Assembly: GCF_030408575.1 (NCBI RefSeq)
Contig: NZ_CP047047.1
Location: forward strand, 2,163,275 to 2,227,274
Source: Corynebacterium auris
GTDB taxonomy: Bacteria; Actinomycetota; Actinomycetes; Mycobacteriales; Mycobacteriaceae
DNA: 64,000 nucleotides
Reading direction: 5' to 3'
A model generated the notes under the pieces. The model worked only from the letters and a program-made list of their open reading frames with translations, ran no database searches and was not told where the DNA came from. Below, piece by piece: positions 52,262 through 61,156 of the stretch; positions within the stretch are counted from its first letter, which is position 1, and the number at the start of each line of letters is the position of its first letter. The position numbers and the translations under genes were made by a program.

Positions 52262-53275
52262 TTACCAGGCGTTCATCACGTCGAGGATGCGTGGCTTCGT
52301 GGCCTCCAACTGGCTGCCGAACTGGTCCCAGTTGTGCAGACCCGTCGGGGTGTACACCTCGGTGAAGTTCAACCCGATCGCGTGAGCCTTGAGCGCCCAC
52401 ACGCGGGTGGTCAGGTTGGCGATACCCTCCAGGGCAATGCCTGAGGCCTGGTGCTCCGGCTTGTACTTGGCGTCAGCCTGGCCCGGGATGGCGGAGCCGG
52501 CGGAGACGTAGACGTCAGAGTTGCGCAGGCCCTCCATGTTGAGGAAGGGATCGTTCTCGAAGCGGCGCGGGTTGATCACGGAGCCGTACATTGCGTTGAC
52601 GTTGTACAGGCCACCGTCGAGCAGCGCGAGGCGCAGGGCAGTCTGGCCGCCCGGCAGCGTCGTGGTCAGGTAGCCCGAGTAGGACAGCACCTGGCGGAAC
52701 TGGTCGTTGTGCTTCGCCGCCAGGTTCATCGCGGCGGTCGCGCCCATAGACAGGCCGAGGATCGAGTTGTTGTTGCGTGCGATGCCGAAGTGCTGCTGCA
52801 GGTACGCGGGCAGCTCCTCCGTGAGGAAGGTCTCCCACTTGTAGATGACCGGGTTCTCGAAGTCGTAGGTGGCCGGCGCCTGCCAGTCGGCGTAGAAGGA
52901 GCTCTCGCCGCCGATGGGCATGACCAGGGTGATGTTGTGGGGCTCGAAGGTCTTCGCGGCGTTGACGTCGTTGACCCAGGCGCTAGTGTCGTTCCTGGCG
53001 CGCAGACCATCCAGCATGTACAGCGCAGCGTTGCCGCCGCGCGCGGCCGGCTGGATCTGCACCGGGACGTTCCGGTTCATCGCGGGCGACCAGACGTCGC
53101 AGCGTTGCACCCAGTACTTGACCGGATCCCACTCGCACGTACCGGTGTTGTCCGGGCGCAGCCAGTCGCGGTTGGCTGCCGAAGCGTTCGGCGCGGTGGC
53201 GACTAGGCCGAGCGCGGTGCCCAGCGTGACAAGCAGCGCGATGAGCGCGCGCTTGATGGTTCCCGTCGCGTTCAC
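52262..53275 (-). CDS. cmtB: Corynomycolyltransferase, single-domain
   Basis: 337 residues. Signal peptide ALIALLVTLGTALGLVATAPNASA, cleavage near residue 33. Antigen 85-like hydrolase domain: YMLDGLRARNDTSAWVNDV, PIGGESSFYADWQAP, nucleophile in LGLSMGATAAMNLA, Glu/Asp region GSAIPGQADAKY, and His in PTGLHNWDQFGS. It lacks the LGFP tail of the enzyme at 49369. It transfers mycolyl groups among trehalose mycolates or to arabinogalactan in the periplasm. Order cmt-SDR-cmt-aftB-ubiA-PAP2-glfT2 matches the corynebacterial arabinogalactan cluster. Symbol cmtB is by position. Confidence 0.9.
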   Translation of the reverse strand: MNATGTIKRALIALLVTLGTALGLVATAPNASAANRDWLRPDNTGTCEWDPVKYWVQRCDVWSPAMNRNVPVQIQPAARGGNAALYMLDGLRARNDTSAWVNDVNAAKTFEPHNITLVMPIGGESSFYADWQAPATYDFENPVIYKWETFLTEELPAYLQQHFGIARNNNSILGLSMGATAAMNLAAKHNDQFRQVLSYSGYLTTTLPGGQTALRLALLDGGLYNVNAMYGSVINPRRFENDPFLNMEGLRNSDVYVSAGSAIPGQADAKYKPEHQASGIALEGIANLTTRVWALKAHAIGLNFTEVYTPTGLHNWDQFGSQLEATKPRILDVMNAW

Positions 53276-53341
53276 AAGGCCCCCTCAAGGTCGTTGTCAG
53301 TAGAAATCTTGCTAGACGTTATCAATTCGTAGCCTTTTTGG

Positions 53342-55165
53342 CTACTCCGTGTTCCTGGGCCAGGCCACGCGGGGCCCCTCGCGGCCGACGTCTTCGCCGT
53401 CGGCGATGCGCCGCAGCGTGTCCTCGTCCAGGTACACCGATGGGTCGTCGCTCAGTTCAAGCGTGCGACCGCCCTGAAAGGCATATCGCATGTTGTCCAG
53501 GAAACGTTTCACCGACATCGGCTCGCGCGAGGAGGCCAGCAGCTCGGCGATCTCCGGGGTGCGCAGCGCGGCCCTCGCCTGCCTGGCCGTTTCCGCGTCA
53601 ATCCACTCTGGCAGGCCGTCCAGGTCGGTGCCGGAATCCGCCACCTGCCACTCCACGGGCAAGTGCTTGTCGTGCCCGACGCGCCCCTCCGGATCGCGCG
53701 GCATGCGCGCCGCCAGCGGCGTAGCCAGGCCCACCGTCTCGAGGACGCGCACGTCCAGGCCCGCGTTCATCCCCGTCATCCCGAGGTTGATGAAGTAGAT
53801 GGTCAGCGGCTGGTGCTCCAGGTCGGAGCCTTGGGCGGGGAAGCGCGGGCGATAGAACCAGGCGAACGCCTCTGGCTCGGCACTCGTGCGGGCGACGATC
53901 ATCTGGCCCGCGTCGTTTGCGTGCGCCTCCGCGAGCACCTCGTTCCAGGTGCGCATCAGTTTAGAGTCGAGGAAATCCTCGGCGTAGAGCGGCGGGTCGC
54001 CCGGCTCGCGCTGCACGGCCATGGTCCAGAACTCGCGCTCGTCGACCACCCCGAGCTCGTCCGCCGGGCGCTCGTCAATGTCGTCCGGCAGCGGGTGCGC
54101 GCGGACGATGACCACTCCGGCCCACACCACCGACGCCGCCACTGCCGCGGCGATCGTCGGCCGGGCGGGCACGGCCATAAGCGGTAGCAGCACCGCGAAC
54201 AGGGGCAGCAGCAGCATGCGCCCGTGCATGAAATCGCCGCCGACGCGGGTGACGTAGAGCGCGTGCAGCAAAGCGCAGCCGACGACGAGGGCGGCGATGG
54301 TCAGGGCGCGGCCGTGGGCGTCTGAAACCAGCCAGACCCCGATGGCGACGGCGACGAGAAGCGGGGCCCACAGCGCGTAGGGCGCGAGGAAGTCCCAGGC
54401 GTACTCGGCGCCCTGGGCCCACTCGGCGTCGGAGGCGGACTTCGCCACCGCGGTGTGCGGGGTGAGCAGGCCGTAGTAGCCCATCCGGAAGATCTGGTAT
54501 GCGGCGGGCACGGGCAGGGCGGCGGCGAGGATGCCGGGGGCCCGGCGCGGGTTGTGCGCCAGAAGCACCAGGCCCGTGATGCCGCCGTAGAGCGCCAGCT
54601 CCGGGCGCACCAGCCAGGACAGCCCCGCCCAGAAGGCAAGCCAGTAGCCCACCGGGGCCTTGGCGCGCCGGCCGCCGGGGACTGCCCACGCGACGAGCAG
54701 GGCCCACCACACGGCGATCCAAAACAGGCTCAGCCCCCACTCCAGGCCGGAGGTGGTGAAGTCGCGCGCCGGCGGCAGCGCGAAGTAGAGGATGACGCCG
54801 AAGGGCAGCACCACGGTCGCCGTCCCCCAGTAGCGGCCCGACGCGAGCGTGGCCACCACCGCGGCGGCAACAGAGAGCAGCAGGGACAGCCACAGGGCGA
54901 TGCTTTCGAGCCGCGCTCCCGTGAGCCAGCCGAAGGCTGTGATGAGGTACTGCCACAGCGTCGAGGTGTTTGCCTCCACCCGCTCACCCGCGTTGAACAC
55001 GGGGCCGTTGCCCTCCAGGAGGTTGCGCACGGTGCGCAGGACGATCAGGCCGTCGTCGCTCATCCAGCGCCGCTGCCACCCGCCGACCAACGCGAAAAGG
55101 CCCGCGGCTACCGCCGCGAGCAGCAGCGACAGGCGGGCTTTCTGGAACGCTCCCGTTGGTGTCAC
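53342..55165 (-). CDS. aftB: Arabinofuranosyltransferase AftB
   Basis: 607 residues; GT-C membrane enzyme. About nine to ten helices in the first 370 residues with the catalytic-type aspartate pair in RRWMSDDGLIVLRTVRN on the first external loop (residues about 33-49), then a soluble C-terminal domain (about 375-607). AftB adds the terminal beta(1->2) arabinofuranose of arabinogalactan from decaprenyl-phosphoarabinose, making the site that mycolates esterify. Immediate downstream partner in transcription is the mycolyltransferase gene; upstream is ubiA, 10 bases away, which makes the donor precursor. Confidence 0.92.
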   Translation of the reverse strand: MTPTGAFQKARLSLLLAAVAAGLFALVGGWQRRWMSDDGLIVLRTVRNLLEGNGPVFNAGERVEANTSTLWQYLITAFGWLTGARLESIALWLSLLLSVAAAVVATLASGRYWGTATVVLPFGVILYFALPPARDFTTSGLEWGLSLFWIAVWWALLVAWAVPGGRRAKAPVGYWLAFWAGLSWLVRPELALYGGITGLVLLAHNPRRAPGILAAALPVPAAYQIFRMGYYGLLTPHTAVAKSASDAEWAQGAEYAWDFLAPYALWAPLLVAVAIGVWLVSDAHGRALTIAALVVGCALLHALYVTRVGGDFMHGRMLLLPLFAVLLPLMAVPARPTIAAAVAASVVWAGVVIVRAHPLPDDIDERPADELGVVDEREFWTMAVQREPGDPPLYAEDFLDSKLMRTWNEVLAEAHANDAGQMIVARTSAEPEAFAWFYRPRFPAQGSDLEHQPLTIYFINLGMTGMNAGLDVRVLETVGLATPLAARMPRDPEGRVGHDKHLPVEWQVADSGTDLDGLPEWIDAETARQARAALRTPEIAELLASSREPMSVKRFLDNMRYAFQGGRTLELSDDPSVYLDEDTLRRIADGEDVGREGPRVAWPRNTE

Positions 55166-55175
55166 CCTGGGAAGT

Positions 55176-56159
55176 TTACTGGGTCAGCGTCGGGACAATG
55201 TAGACAGCCATCACGATGCAGAACACCCACAGCAGGGCGAGCGCCTGCAGGACGCGGTCCTCGAGCGCGATCTCGTCCGGGGCGCCGCCCTTGCCGCCGT
55301 CGACCTCCGCGGCGTAGCGTAGGATGGCGATGACGAAGGGCACCATCGAAATCTGGTACCAGATCGCGGCCGGGCCCTCGACGGAGGAGGACTGCTGGAA
55401 GCCCCACAGGGCGTAGGACATGACGACGGCGGTGGCGGACAGCGTCCACACAAAGCGCAGGTAGGTCGCGGTGTAGCCCTCGAGAGCTTTGCGGATCTTC
55501 GCGCCCGTTTCCTCCGCCAGCAACAGCTCGGCGTAGCGCTTGCCGGAGGCCATGAACAGGGAGCCGAACGCGGCGACGAGCAGGAACCACTGCGACAGGT
55601 CGATGCCGGCCGCCACGCCGCCGGCCATCGTGCGCAGCATGAAGCCCGAGGACACCAGCGCGATGTCGATGACCGGGATGTGCTTCCAGCCGAAGCAGTA
55701 GCCGAGCTGCAGCGCGATGTACACGCCGATGACGACGGCCAGCGAGACACCGTCTGTGGCCAGCAGCGACAGCCCTACCGCGGCGAGGATGAGCACGACG
55801 GCCATCGTGTAGGCCACGTTGATCGGCAGCATGCCCGAGGCGATCGGGCGGAAGCGCTTCGTCGGGTGCTGGCGGTCCGACTCGACGTCGCGGGCGTCGT
55901 TGACCAGGTAGATCGACGACGCGCCGAGGCAGAACACCACGAAGGCCAGGGCGACGTCGAGCGCGGTGCGGGCGGTGAAGGCCTCGGCGCCGGCCGCGAG
56001 CGGGGCGGCCAGCACGAGGACGTTTTTCACCCACTGCTTGGGGCGCAGCCCCTTGATCATCGCGTCCGGCAGGTTCTTCGGCGGGACCCGCTTGCGGACG
56101 TCGTCGATGCCCTCGGTGTGGGGTTCGGACTTCAGCAGTGGCTCGTGCGGTTCGCTCAC
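55176..56159 (-). CDS. ubiA: Decaprenyl-phosphate phosphoribosyltransferase (UbiA-type)
   Basis: 327 residues from the GTG at 56159, which overlaps the PAP2 stop by four bases. Longer frames upstream are shadows of the PAP2 gene. UbiA prenyltransferase fold with about nine helices; signatures SSIYLVNDARDVESDRQHPTK (NDxxDxxxD metal site) and KRYAELLLAEETGAK. It transfers phosphoribose from PRPP to decaprenyl phosphate, the committed step to the arabinose donor DPA. N-terminal about 35 residues are cytosolic. Followed by aftB. Confidence 0.93.
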   Translation of the reverse strand: MSEPHEPLLKSEPHTEGIDDVRKRVPPKNLPDAMIKGLRPKQWVKNVLVLAAPLAAGAEAFTARTALDVALAFVVFCLGASSIYLVNDARDVESDRQHPTKRFRPIASGMLPINVAYTMAVVLILAAVGLSLLATDGVSLAVVIGVYIALQLGYCFGWKHIPVIDIALVSSGFMLRTMAGGVAAGIDLSQWFLLVAAFGSLFMASGKRYAELLLAEETGAKIRKALEGYTATYLRFVWTLSATAVVMSYALWGFQQSSSVEGPAAIWYQISMVPFVIAILRYAAEVDGGKGGAPDEIALEDRVLQALALLWVFCIVMAVYIVPTLTQ

Positions 56160-56659
56160 CTGGTCTCCTTCTCCGCCTTGATCGTTGCTGAGGCAACACC
56201 CGCGCCGAGGAGGGCACCCGCGAGGGTGTCCGTCGGGTAATGCACGCCAAGCACCATACGCGACAGCATCATCACAGGAACAGCGACATACGGCAGCTTC
56301 GAGCCCGTGATGTCCGCCAGGTGCACCGCCGCGGCGGCGGTATTCGTCGCGTGGGAGGACGGAAAGCTCAGCTGGGACGGGGTTTTCACGCCCACCTTCA
56401 CGCGCTCGTCGTTGGGCCGGGGCCGGCGGACTATGCGCTTGATCACCACGGAGGCCGCGTGCGCCGCGAAGGTCCCGGCCGCCAGGGCCGCCCACTGTCG
56501 GCGCCGCTGCTTATCGACGGCCACCCCAGCGCCGCCCACAGCCAACCAGCCCAGGTCGTGCTCGCCGAAGTGGCTCAGGGTGCGCGCCGCCTTCGTCACC
56601 GCGGGCGTGAACAGGGTGGACTGGACCGCGACGAGGAGGTCACTCTCACGCTTGCTCAT
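56156..56659 (-). CDS. PAP2 phosphatase, decaprenyl-phosphoribose phosphate phosphatase candidate
   Basis: 167 residues. PAP2 triad motifs: KRIVRRPRP (KxxxxxxRP), LSFPSSHA (PSGH-type) and SRMVLGVHYPTD (SRxxxxxHxxxD). Four to five hydrophobic helices. It lies between glfT2 and ubiA as in mycobacteria (Rv3807c), where it is assigned to removing the 5-phosphate from decaprenylphosphoryl-5-phosphoribose. Both ends overlap neighbours: start lies 14 bases inside glfT2 and stop overlaps ubiA start. Confidence 0.9.
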   Translation of the reverse strand: MSKRESDLLVAVQSTLFTPAVTKAARTLSHFGEHDLGWLAVGGAGVAVDKQRRRQWAALAAGTFAAHAASVVIKRIVRRPRPNDERVKVGVKTPSQLSFPSSHATNTAAAAVHLADITGSKLPYVAVPVMMLSRMVLGVHYPTDTLAGALLGAGVASATIKAEKETR

Positions 56660-58685
56660 CGAAGATCCTTCCCCAGTTGTCGTGGCTGGTCAGCTCGGGT
56701 TTCGCCGCACGGTAGGCGGCCTGCAGCTCGGGCCAGCGCTCCTTGATCTGGGCGTGGAGTTTCTTGGTCTGCGCCAGGAGGTCGTCGCTAAGCTGCTTGT
56801 CCCTCTTGCGGAAGGCCACGCCCGTGCCGCCGGCGGTGGAGACGGTCGCGGAGTCGACGCGGGCGAGGGTGAACCAGCGGGCCTCGTCGGCGGTGAGGTT
56901 GAGCTGCGGGGCCTGCCAGTGGGCGCGGTCCTCGTCCGTGAGCTGGTGGCGCAGCGCCTTGATCGCCCACGGGATCTTCTTGATCTTGGCCAGGCGCCCA
57001 CCGATGTTGGCGGTGGGCACGCCCGGCGCGCCGGTCGGCGCCGGCAGGTCCGCCGCCGACGGGATGACCTGAGCGTCCGAGAAGTCCTTGCGCACGTCCT
57101 GGATGCGCGGCAGGCTCGATTCGAGGATGTCGAAGAGCTGGTCCGGGCCGGCCAGGAAGTCCTTCATGGCCTCAAGCTGGATGGCCATGGTGGAGTACTC
57201 CATGCACATGATGTGCTTGTAGGTGGACTTCAGCATGTTCTTGAGGATGCCCTCTGGGCCCTCGCCCTCGTGGTACATCGCTGCGACGATGAGGCGGTTG
57301 CGCAGGTGGAAGTAGGCCTGCCAGTCGATCGCGTCGTCCTTGTCCGCCCAGGCCATGTGCCAAATGGCCACGCCGGGCCACGTCACCGTGGGAAAGCCCG
57401 CGGCCTTGGCGCGCAGCGCGTACTCGGTGTCGTCCCACTTGATAAACAGGGGCAGGGGCAAGCCCAGCTGCTCCGCGACGACGCGGGGGAACAGGTTCAT
57501 CCACCAGCCGTTGTAGTCCACGTCGACGCGGCGGTGCAGCGCGCGCGAGGTGGTCTTGCGCGGGTCGAGCTGCTCCTCGCGCGTGCCCAGGTAGCCGAGC
57601 GGGTACGTGGCAAAGTCATGGTCGTAGACCGCGTGGGGGGCCGCGCCCCACATGAACGTGTGCGGGTCGACCGCCTCGCCGGTCGTGCGCAGCTGGGCGC
57701 GGTCCTGCAGGTTGAGCATCTGGCCGCCGACGAGGATGGGGCTTTTCGCGTAGCGGGCGGCCTGCACCGCGCGCAGGATGGAGTCGGGCTCGATGGCGAT
57801 GTCGTCGTCCATGAACAGGATGAACGGCGCGTCCGTGTTGTTCACGCCCTCGTACATGATGCGGGAGTAGCCGCCGGAGCCGCCGAGGTTGCCCTGCTGG
57901 AAAATCTGTAGCTTACCGTTCAGTTTCTCCTCGGCGTCGGCGAAATCTGGCTCGTCGGCCGGGTGCTGGGTCCCCTGGTCGGGCATGAGCACATGCGTGA
58001 TCGCCTCGAGCACGACCGGATCCTCGGACAAGGCGTGCAGCGCATTGACGGCGTCGCGCGGGCGGTTGAAGGTGGGGATGCCCACGGCCACCTGCTTCGG
58101 CTGCGGGGGGACCTCGGTGCCGTCGGGCATGATCTGCGCCTGCGGGTGGCGGTCTGCGAACCAGCCGGCGTTATCCACGGTGACCTCGCTGCCGGCCGTG
58201 ACGTCGAACCACAGCCAGCCGCCGTCCTCGAAGTTGCGCAGCTCCAGAGGGATCTCCACGTGCTCGTCGCGCACCTCGACGCTGGCCACGCTGATGCGCA
58301 CGCCGTCGTGCTTCGAGCGGTACACCGAAATCGTGGCCGCGCCTTCGACGTCGAGAGAGAGGACAACGCGATCGAGCTGCGACCACCGGCGCCAGTAGGA
58401 CGCCGGGAAGGCGTTGAAGTACGTCTGGAATGACACCTCCGCACCGGCCGGGATATTCAGCCGGGTACGCTCCGACCAGCTCAGGCGCTCCTTGTTCTGC
58501 TCCGCCTCAATCAGGTACAGCATCCGGACGTCGTGCGGTTCACCCTTGCGGGGCATCAAAACACGCGCAAGCGCGCGGTCAGCCTGGGCGGCGTTCGTGG
58601 TCTTTTCCACAAGTCTCACTTTCCGTTTCCGGCTCTTTCGGTCCGGCACTGAAACATTCGTGATTAAGCGTAACGGTTCGGACAC
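56646..58685 (-). CDS. glfT2: Galactofuranosyltransferase GlfT2
   Basis: 679 residues. GT2-family processive enzyme that polymerises the alternating beta(1->5)/(1->6) galactan on the decaprenyl-PP linker using UDP-galactofuranose. N-terminal jelly-roll-like domain (about 60-200), then GT-A domain with GIPTFNRPRDAVNAL, metal motif LFMDDDIAIEPDS, catalytic WDDTEYALRAKAAG and acceptor region WHMAWADKDDAIDWQ. C-terminal helical domain to residue 679. The start at 58685 gives an N-terminus with basic SRKRKVRLVEKT. Overlaps the PAP2 gene, which is the next in the operon. Confidence 0.95.
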   Translation of the reverse strand: MSEPLRLITNVSVPDRKSRKRKVRLVEKTTNAAQADRALARVLMPRKGEPHDVRMLYLIEAEQNKERLSWSERTRLNIPAGAEVSFQTYFNAFPASYWRRWSQLDRVVLSLDVEGAATISVYRSKHDGVRISVASVEVRDEHVEIPLELRNFEDGGWLWFDVTAGSEVTVDNAGWFADRHPQAQIMPDGTEVPPQPKQVAVGIPTFNRPRDAVNALHALSEDPVVLEAITHVLMPDQGTQHPADEPDFADAEEKLNGKLQIFQQGNLGGSGGYSRIMYEGVNNTDAPFILFMDDDIAIEPDSILRAVQAARYAKSPILVGGQMLNLQDRAQLRTTGEAVDPHTFMWGAAPHAVYDHDFATYPLGYLGTREEQLDPRKTTSRALHRRVDVDYNGWWMNLFPRVVAEQLGLPLPLFIKWDDTEYALRAKAAGFPTVTWPGVAIWHMAWADKDDAIDWQAYFHLRNRLIVAAMYHEGEGPEGILKNMLKSTYKHIMCMEYSTMAIQLEAMKDFLAGPDQLFDILESSLPRIQDVRKDFSDAQVIPSAADLPAPTGAPGVPTANIGGRLAKIKKIPWAIKALRHQLTDEDRAHWQAPQLNLTADEARWFTLARVDSATVSTAGGTGVAFRKRDKQLSDDLLAQTKKLHAQIKERWPELQAAYRAAKPELTSHDNWGRIFDEQA

Positions 58686-58717
58686 GGATTCCTCGACCGG
58701 CTCGCGGTTGGGTGGGG

Positions 58718-59299
58718 TTAGCCGGAGAAGAGGAGGCGAAGTCCTTCGCGGAGGTCGGCTAATATGCGGTCGGCCTCCGCTTCGGAAACACGCAGGTTAT
58801 CCAGGGCGAGGCCGTTGACGAGCGCGGTAACAAGGCGTGCCTTGCGTTTTGCTTCTTCCTCGCGTTCCTCGCCACCGAGCGCAAGGACGATGCGGTTCTG
58901 GAAGTCTTCCAGCACCTCCGTATAGAGCTTCGCAATCCAGACCCGGGTCGCAGAGGCGGAGCCGTCGGTGACCCAGATTGCGGCGTCTTCGGAACGCACA
59001 CCTCCGATCGGGAGGAGCTCGGCAAGCCTCGCCACCCAGGTTTCAAGCCTGCCTCCCCGTTCTGGAACTGCCATTACTCGCTCTCCCTGGCGTTGGATGG
59101 AGCGGATGAACGCGTGCGCCAGCAGGGTGTCCTTGTTCGGAGCGTGATATTGCACCGAGCCGGCGGCGAACCCGGATTCCTTCGCCACCTCCCGCACGCT
59201 CACGGCATCGAGCCCCCGCGACGCAATGATGCGGATAGTGGCGTCGGCAATCGCCGCGGCCGATTCTGAAAACTGATGGTCCAGGGAAAAGTCATTCAT
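58718..59299 (-). CDS. TetR-family transcriptional regulator
   Basis: 193 residues from the ATG at 59299; a longer frame crosses the operator and divergent gene. N-terminal HTH: IADATIRIIASRGLDAVSVREVAKESGFAAGSVQYHAPNKDTLLAHAF, the TetR_N pattern with SVQYHF-like recognition helix (given here by position, residues about 17-62). The C-terminal half is a helical ligand-binding/dimer domain. It diverges from the GAP/Sap exporter gene, with a clear inverted repeat between them, the classical arrangement for TetR repression of an exporter. Ligand unknown. Confidence 0.88.
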   Translation of the reverse strand: MNDFSLDHQFSESAAAIADATIRIIASRGLDAVSVREVAKESGFAAGSVQYHAPNKDTLLAHAFIRSIQRQGERVMAVPERGGRLETWVARLAELLPIGGVRSEDAAIWVTDGSASATRVWIAKLYTEVLEDFQNRIVLALGGEEREEEAKRKARLVTALVNGLALDNLRVSEAEADRILADLREGLRLLFSG

Positions 59300-59321
59300 G
59301 GTTGCGCTCCAGTCTAGATTA

Positions 59322-59355
59322 TCGTACATTCGTAAGGCATAATACGTTCGTACGA
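59322..59355. promoter_or_regulatory. TetR operator between regulator and exporter
   Basis: Inverted repeat TCGTACATTCGTA (59322-59334) and TACGTTCGTACGA (59343-59355), matching at TCGTAC and CGTA of each arm around an 8-base spacer. CATAAT at 59338-59343 inside it could be the -10 box of the exporter promoter, so binding would block transcription. Confidence 0.7.
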
Positions 59356-59372
59356 GAGAATTGGAGCAACCC

Positions 59373-60062
59373 GTGAGCTCGGTCATCCCCGTTATTGGCT
59401 TAGCACTGCTTGACAGCCTGAGTCTGGGCACCCTAGTTATTCCCCTTGCGCTCATCGTCCACTGGCGTGCCGTTCGAGTGTCGGCACTTACCGCGTACTT
59501 GTTCACCGTCGCGGCGGTCTACTTCCTCCTCGGACTTGGGATGCTCCTCGGGTTCGCAGGACTCGGCTCGGTCGCAGAACGCGTCACGCAGACCGACGTC
59601 TTCCCGTGGATCACGCTCACGCTGGGCGCGGCCCTTGCGGTCTTCGGCATCTTCGGCCCCGACCCCACAAAGCCCGAACCCGGGCAGTTGCCTAAACGCG
59701 CTGCGGGAACCACAAGTAGTGTGCCGAGCATGGTCACCCTGGGCCTCGGCGCATCCCTTACCGAGGCGGCGACCATGCTGCCGTACATCGCAGCAATGGG
59801 CATTATCGGCAGCTGGGATATCCCATCCGTGGCAAAGACCGGGGCAGTGGGTATCTACTGCCTCATCATGATCGTGCCAGCAGTCATCCTTGCGACCCTG
59901 GCGCTGCTCTTCGGCCAAAGGTTTTTCCCACGGCTCGAGCGCCTTATCCCCCGCCTGGAGTACGAGGCAAAAGTGACGCTTCTCTGGATCGCCGCCATCG
60001 TCGGCATCTACATGGTGGCCCGCAGCGTTGCGACGATCCGCGGCGACCTTCCTGCTCTGTGA
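59373..60062 (+). CDS. GAP/Sap-family membrane protein (sulfolipid-addressing protein-like)
   Basis: 229 residues from the GTG at 59373, chosen because TTGGAGCAACCC places GGAG 6 bases upstream; a TTG at 59361 would put the ribosome-binding site inside the gene. About six helices. The GAP (Sap) family pattern is seen in IGLALLDSLSLGTLVIPLALI at the N-terminus and LGLGASLTEAATMLPYIAAMG in the middle. In mycobacteria Sap and Gap proteins help move sulfolipid or glycopeptidolipid across the envelope, typically near MmpL. Here it is controlled by the divergent TetR gene and may export a lipid or a lipophilic toxicant (inference). Confidence 0.8.
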   Translation: MSSVIPVIGLALLDSLSLGTLVIPLALIVHWRAVRVSALTAYLFTVAAVYFLLGLGMLLGFAGLGSVAERVTQTDVFPWITLTLGAALAVFGIFGPDPTKPEPGQLPKRAAGTTSSVPSMVTLGLGASLTEAATMLPYIAAMGIIGSWDIPSVAKTGAVGIYCLIMIVPAVILATLALLFGQRFFPRLERLIPRLEYEAKVTLLWIAAIVGIYMVARSVATIRGDLPAL

Positions 60063-60162
60063 GTTTTACCGTCCTAAACGACCTCCATCTCGGCCCGGCT
60101 ACGGTGCCCCCATTTGTTTTCCTCGGCCCCACCGCCTTCGTGTCTCTGGAATACTCAGCCCC

Positions 60163-60480
60163 ATGAACAACACAGGCAATTCCTCGGGCCGCAACTACGC
60201 CGCCGCCGTGGCGTTGATCGTGGTGGCCGCACTGTCTTTCGCGTTCCTGCCCGGAGCGACGGCCGTGTTCATCGGCGTCGCCGCCGCCGTCGCGGGTGCC
60301 GTGTTTTTGGTGATGGGCATCCAGGCCGCCAACGGCCGCCACCCCGATCCCCTCGAGCATGACCTTTACGGCCCGCCGGAGACCACCGGATACCTAGCCC
60401 GCGAGATCGACTGGGACGGGGATTTCCGCCGCGAGTTCGGCGGGGGCGACACCGGCGGCGCGCCGGAGGCACGTCGATAA
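60163..60480 (+). CDS. Small two-helix membrane protein
   Basis: 105 residues from the ATG at 60163; a 45-codon in-frame extension to 60028 overlaps the exporter and looks non-coding. Two hydrophobic helices (about 13-31 and 34-51) are followed by an acidic, glycine-rich cytosolic tail (DWDGDFRREFGGGDTGG). No family recognised. Independent of the RM locus that follows. Confidence 0.6.
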   Translation: MNNTGNSSGRNYAAAVALIVVAALSFAFLPGATAVFIGVAAAVAGAVFLVMGIQAANGRHPDPLEHDLYGPPETTGYLAREIDWDGDFRREFGGGDTGGAPEARR

Positions 60481-60639
60481 GCAACTGCGAAACGGAGTCT
60501 CCACCAGAAACACGTTAAATGTCCCGTCCCCCGGATGAGCTGAAAACGTCGTGCGCGAGGTCTGCGCCGACACCTTCGACCTGTCCGCCACAGGTGTGCT
60601 TCTAAAGGACTTCTTCAATTTCCGGATGCTGCGAGAACC
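60481..60639. other. Intergenic sequence, nothing convincing
   Basis: 159 bases between the small membrane protein and the hsdS-like remnant. Short frames exist (one begins at 60551) but have no recognisable content, and they overlap the remnant in another frame. No terminator hairpin is obvious. Confidence 0.4.
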
Positions 60640-61146
60640 TTGCAGGGCAAGTGGAGAACGGTATGCGCATGTGAGTGCACTACCGGGCAAGAAAGTGCCG
60701 AAGCCCCCGAAGATACAGGCTCCGCCGCAGCCGAGGACGCCGCTGCCGCTTTCGTAGGCAACTACGAAGCCAGCGATGTTCTCCGCCCCGGCGGCATCCT
60801 AATGCCACGAGTCGGAGAGCTTCCAGCCCGGGCGCACCAGGACGACGGCAAGACCTGGGTCCCAGCAGACTCCCTCTTCGTTTCTCACCCCTCCTAGGAT
60901 GAATACGACCCAGATTTCAACGTGGCGTGGCTCAATGCTCCGGTAAACATCGATTCCGTCGGCAGGGTTCCGCGGCACCTGCCGGTTGCCCGCATTGCCA
61001 TCCCGGGGCTCTATAGCGGGCAGCGCGCCGTAGATACGGAGACTCACCGATCCCTCGACAACGCCCGCACGGCGGCGCGCCAGCTCGAGCGTGAAGCCGA
61101 ACACGCGAGCGACGCCCTGCTCAAACTCGTCTTCTCCGGAAAGTAG
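60640..61146 (+). pseudogene. hsdS-like specificity remnant with in-frame stop
   Basis: One reading frame runs from 60640 to TAG at 60895-60897, then on without shift to 61146. Read through, it resembles the C-terminal half of an N6-methylase-associated target-recognition domain: GNYEASDVLRPGGILMPRVG, WVPADSLFVSHPS, stop, DEYDPDFNVAWLNAP, VGRVPRHLPVARIAIPGL, then a coiled-coil helix ending ASDALLKLVFSG. The pattern (export of a damage-free region, position of AWL, R-L-x-I-P-G) is what HsdS/TRD tails show. It is 10 bases from hsdM. It probably represents the scar of an older RM gene. Assignment is by pattern. Confidence 0.5.
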
Positions 61147-61156
61147 GCTCCCAACT

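Noticed and set aside
60551..60757. 68-codon ORF before the RM locus
   Set aside because: Overlaps the hsdS-like remnant in another frame, with proline-rich content at its end and no support.
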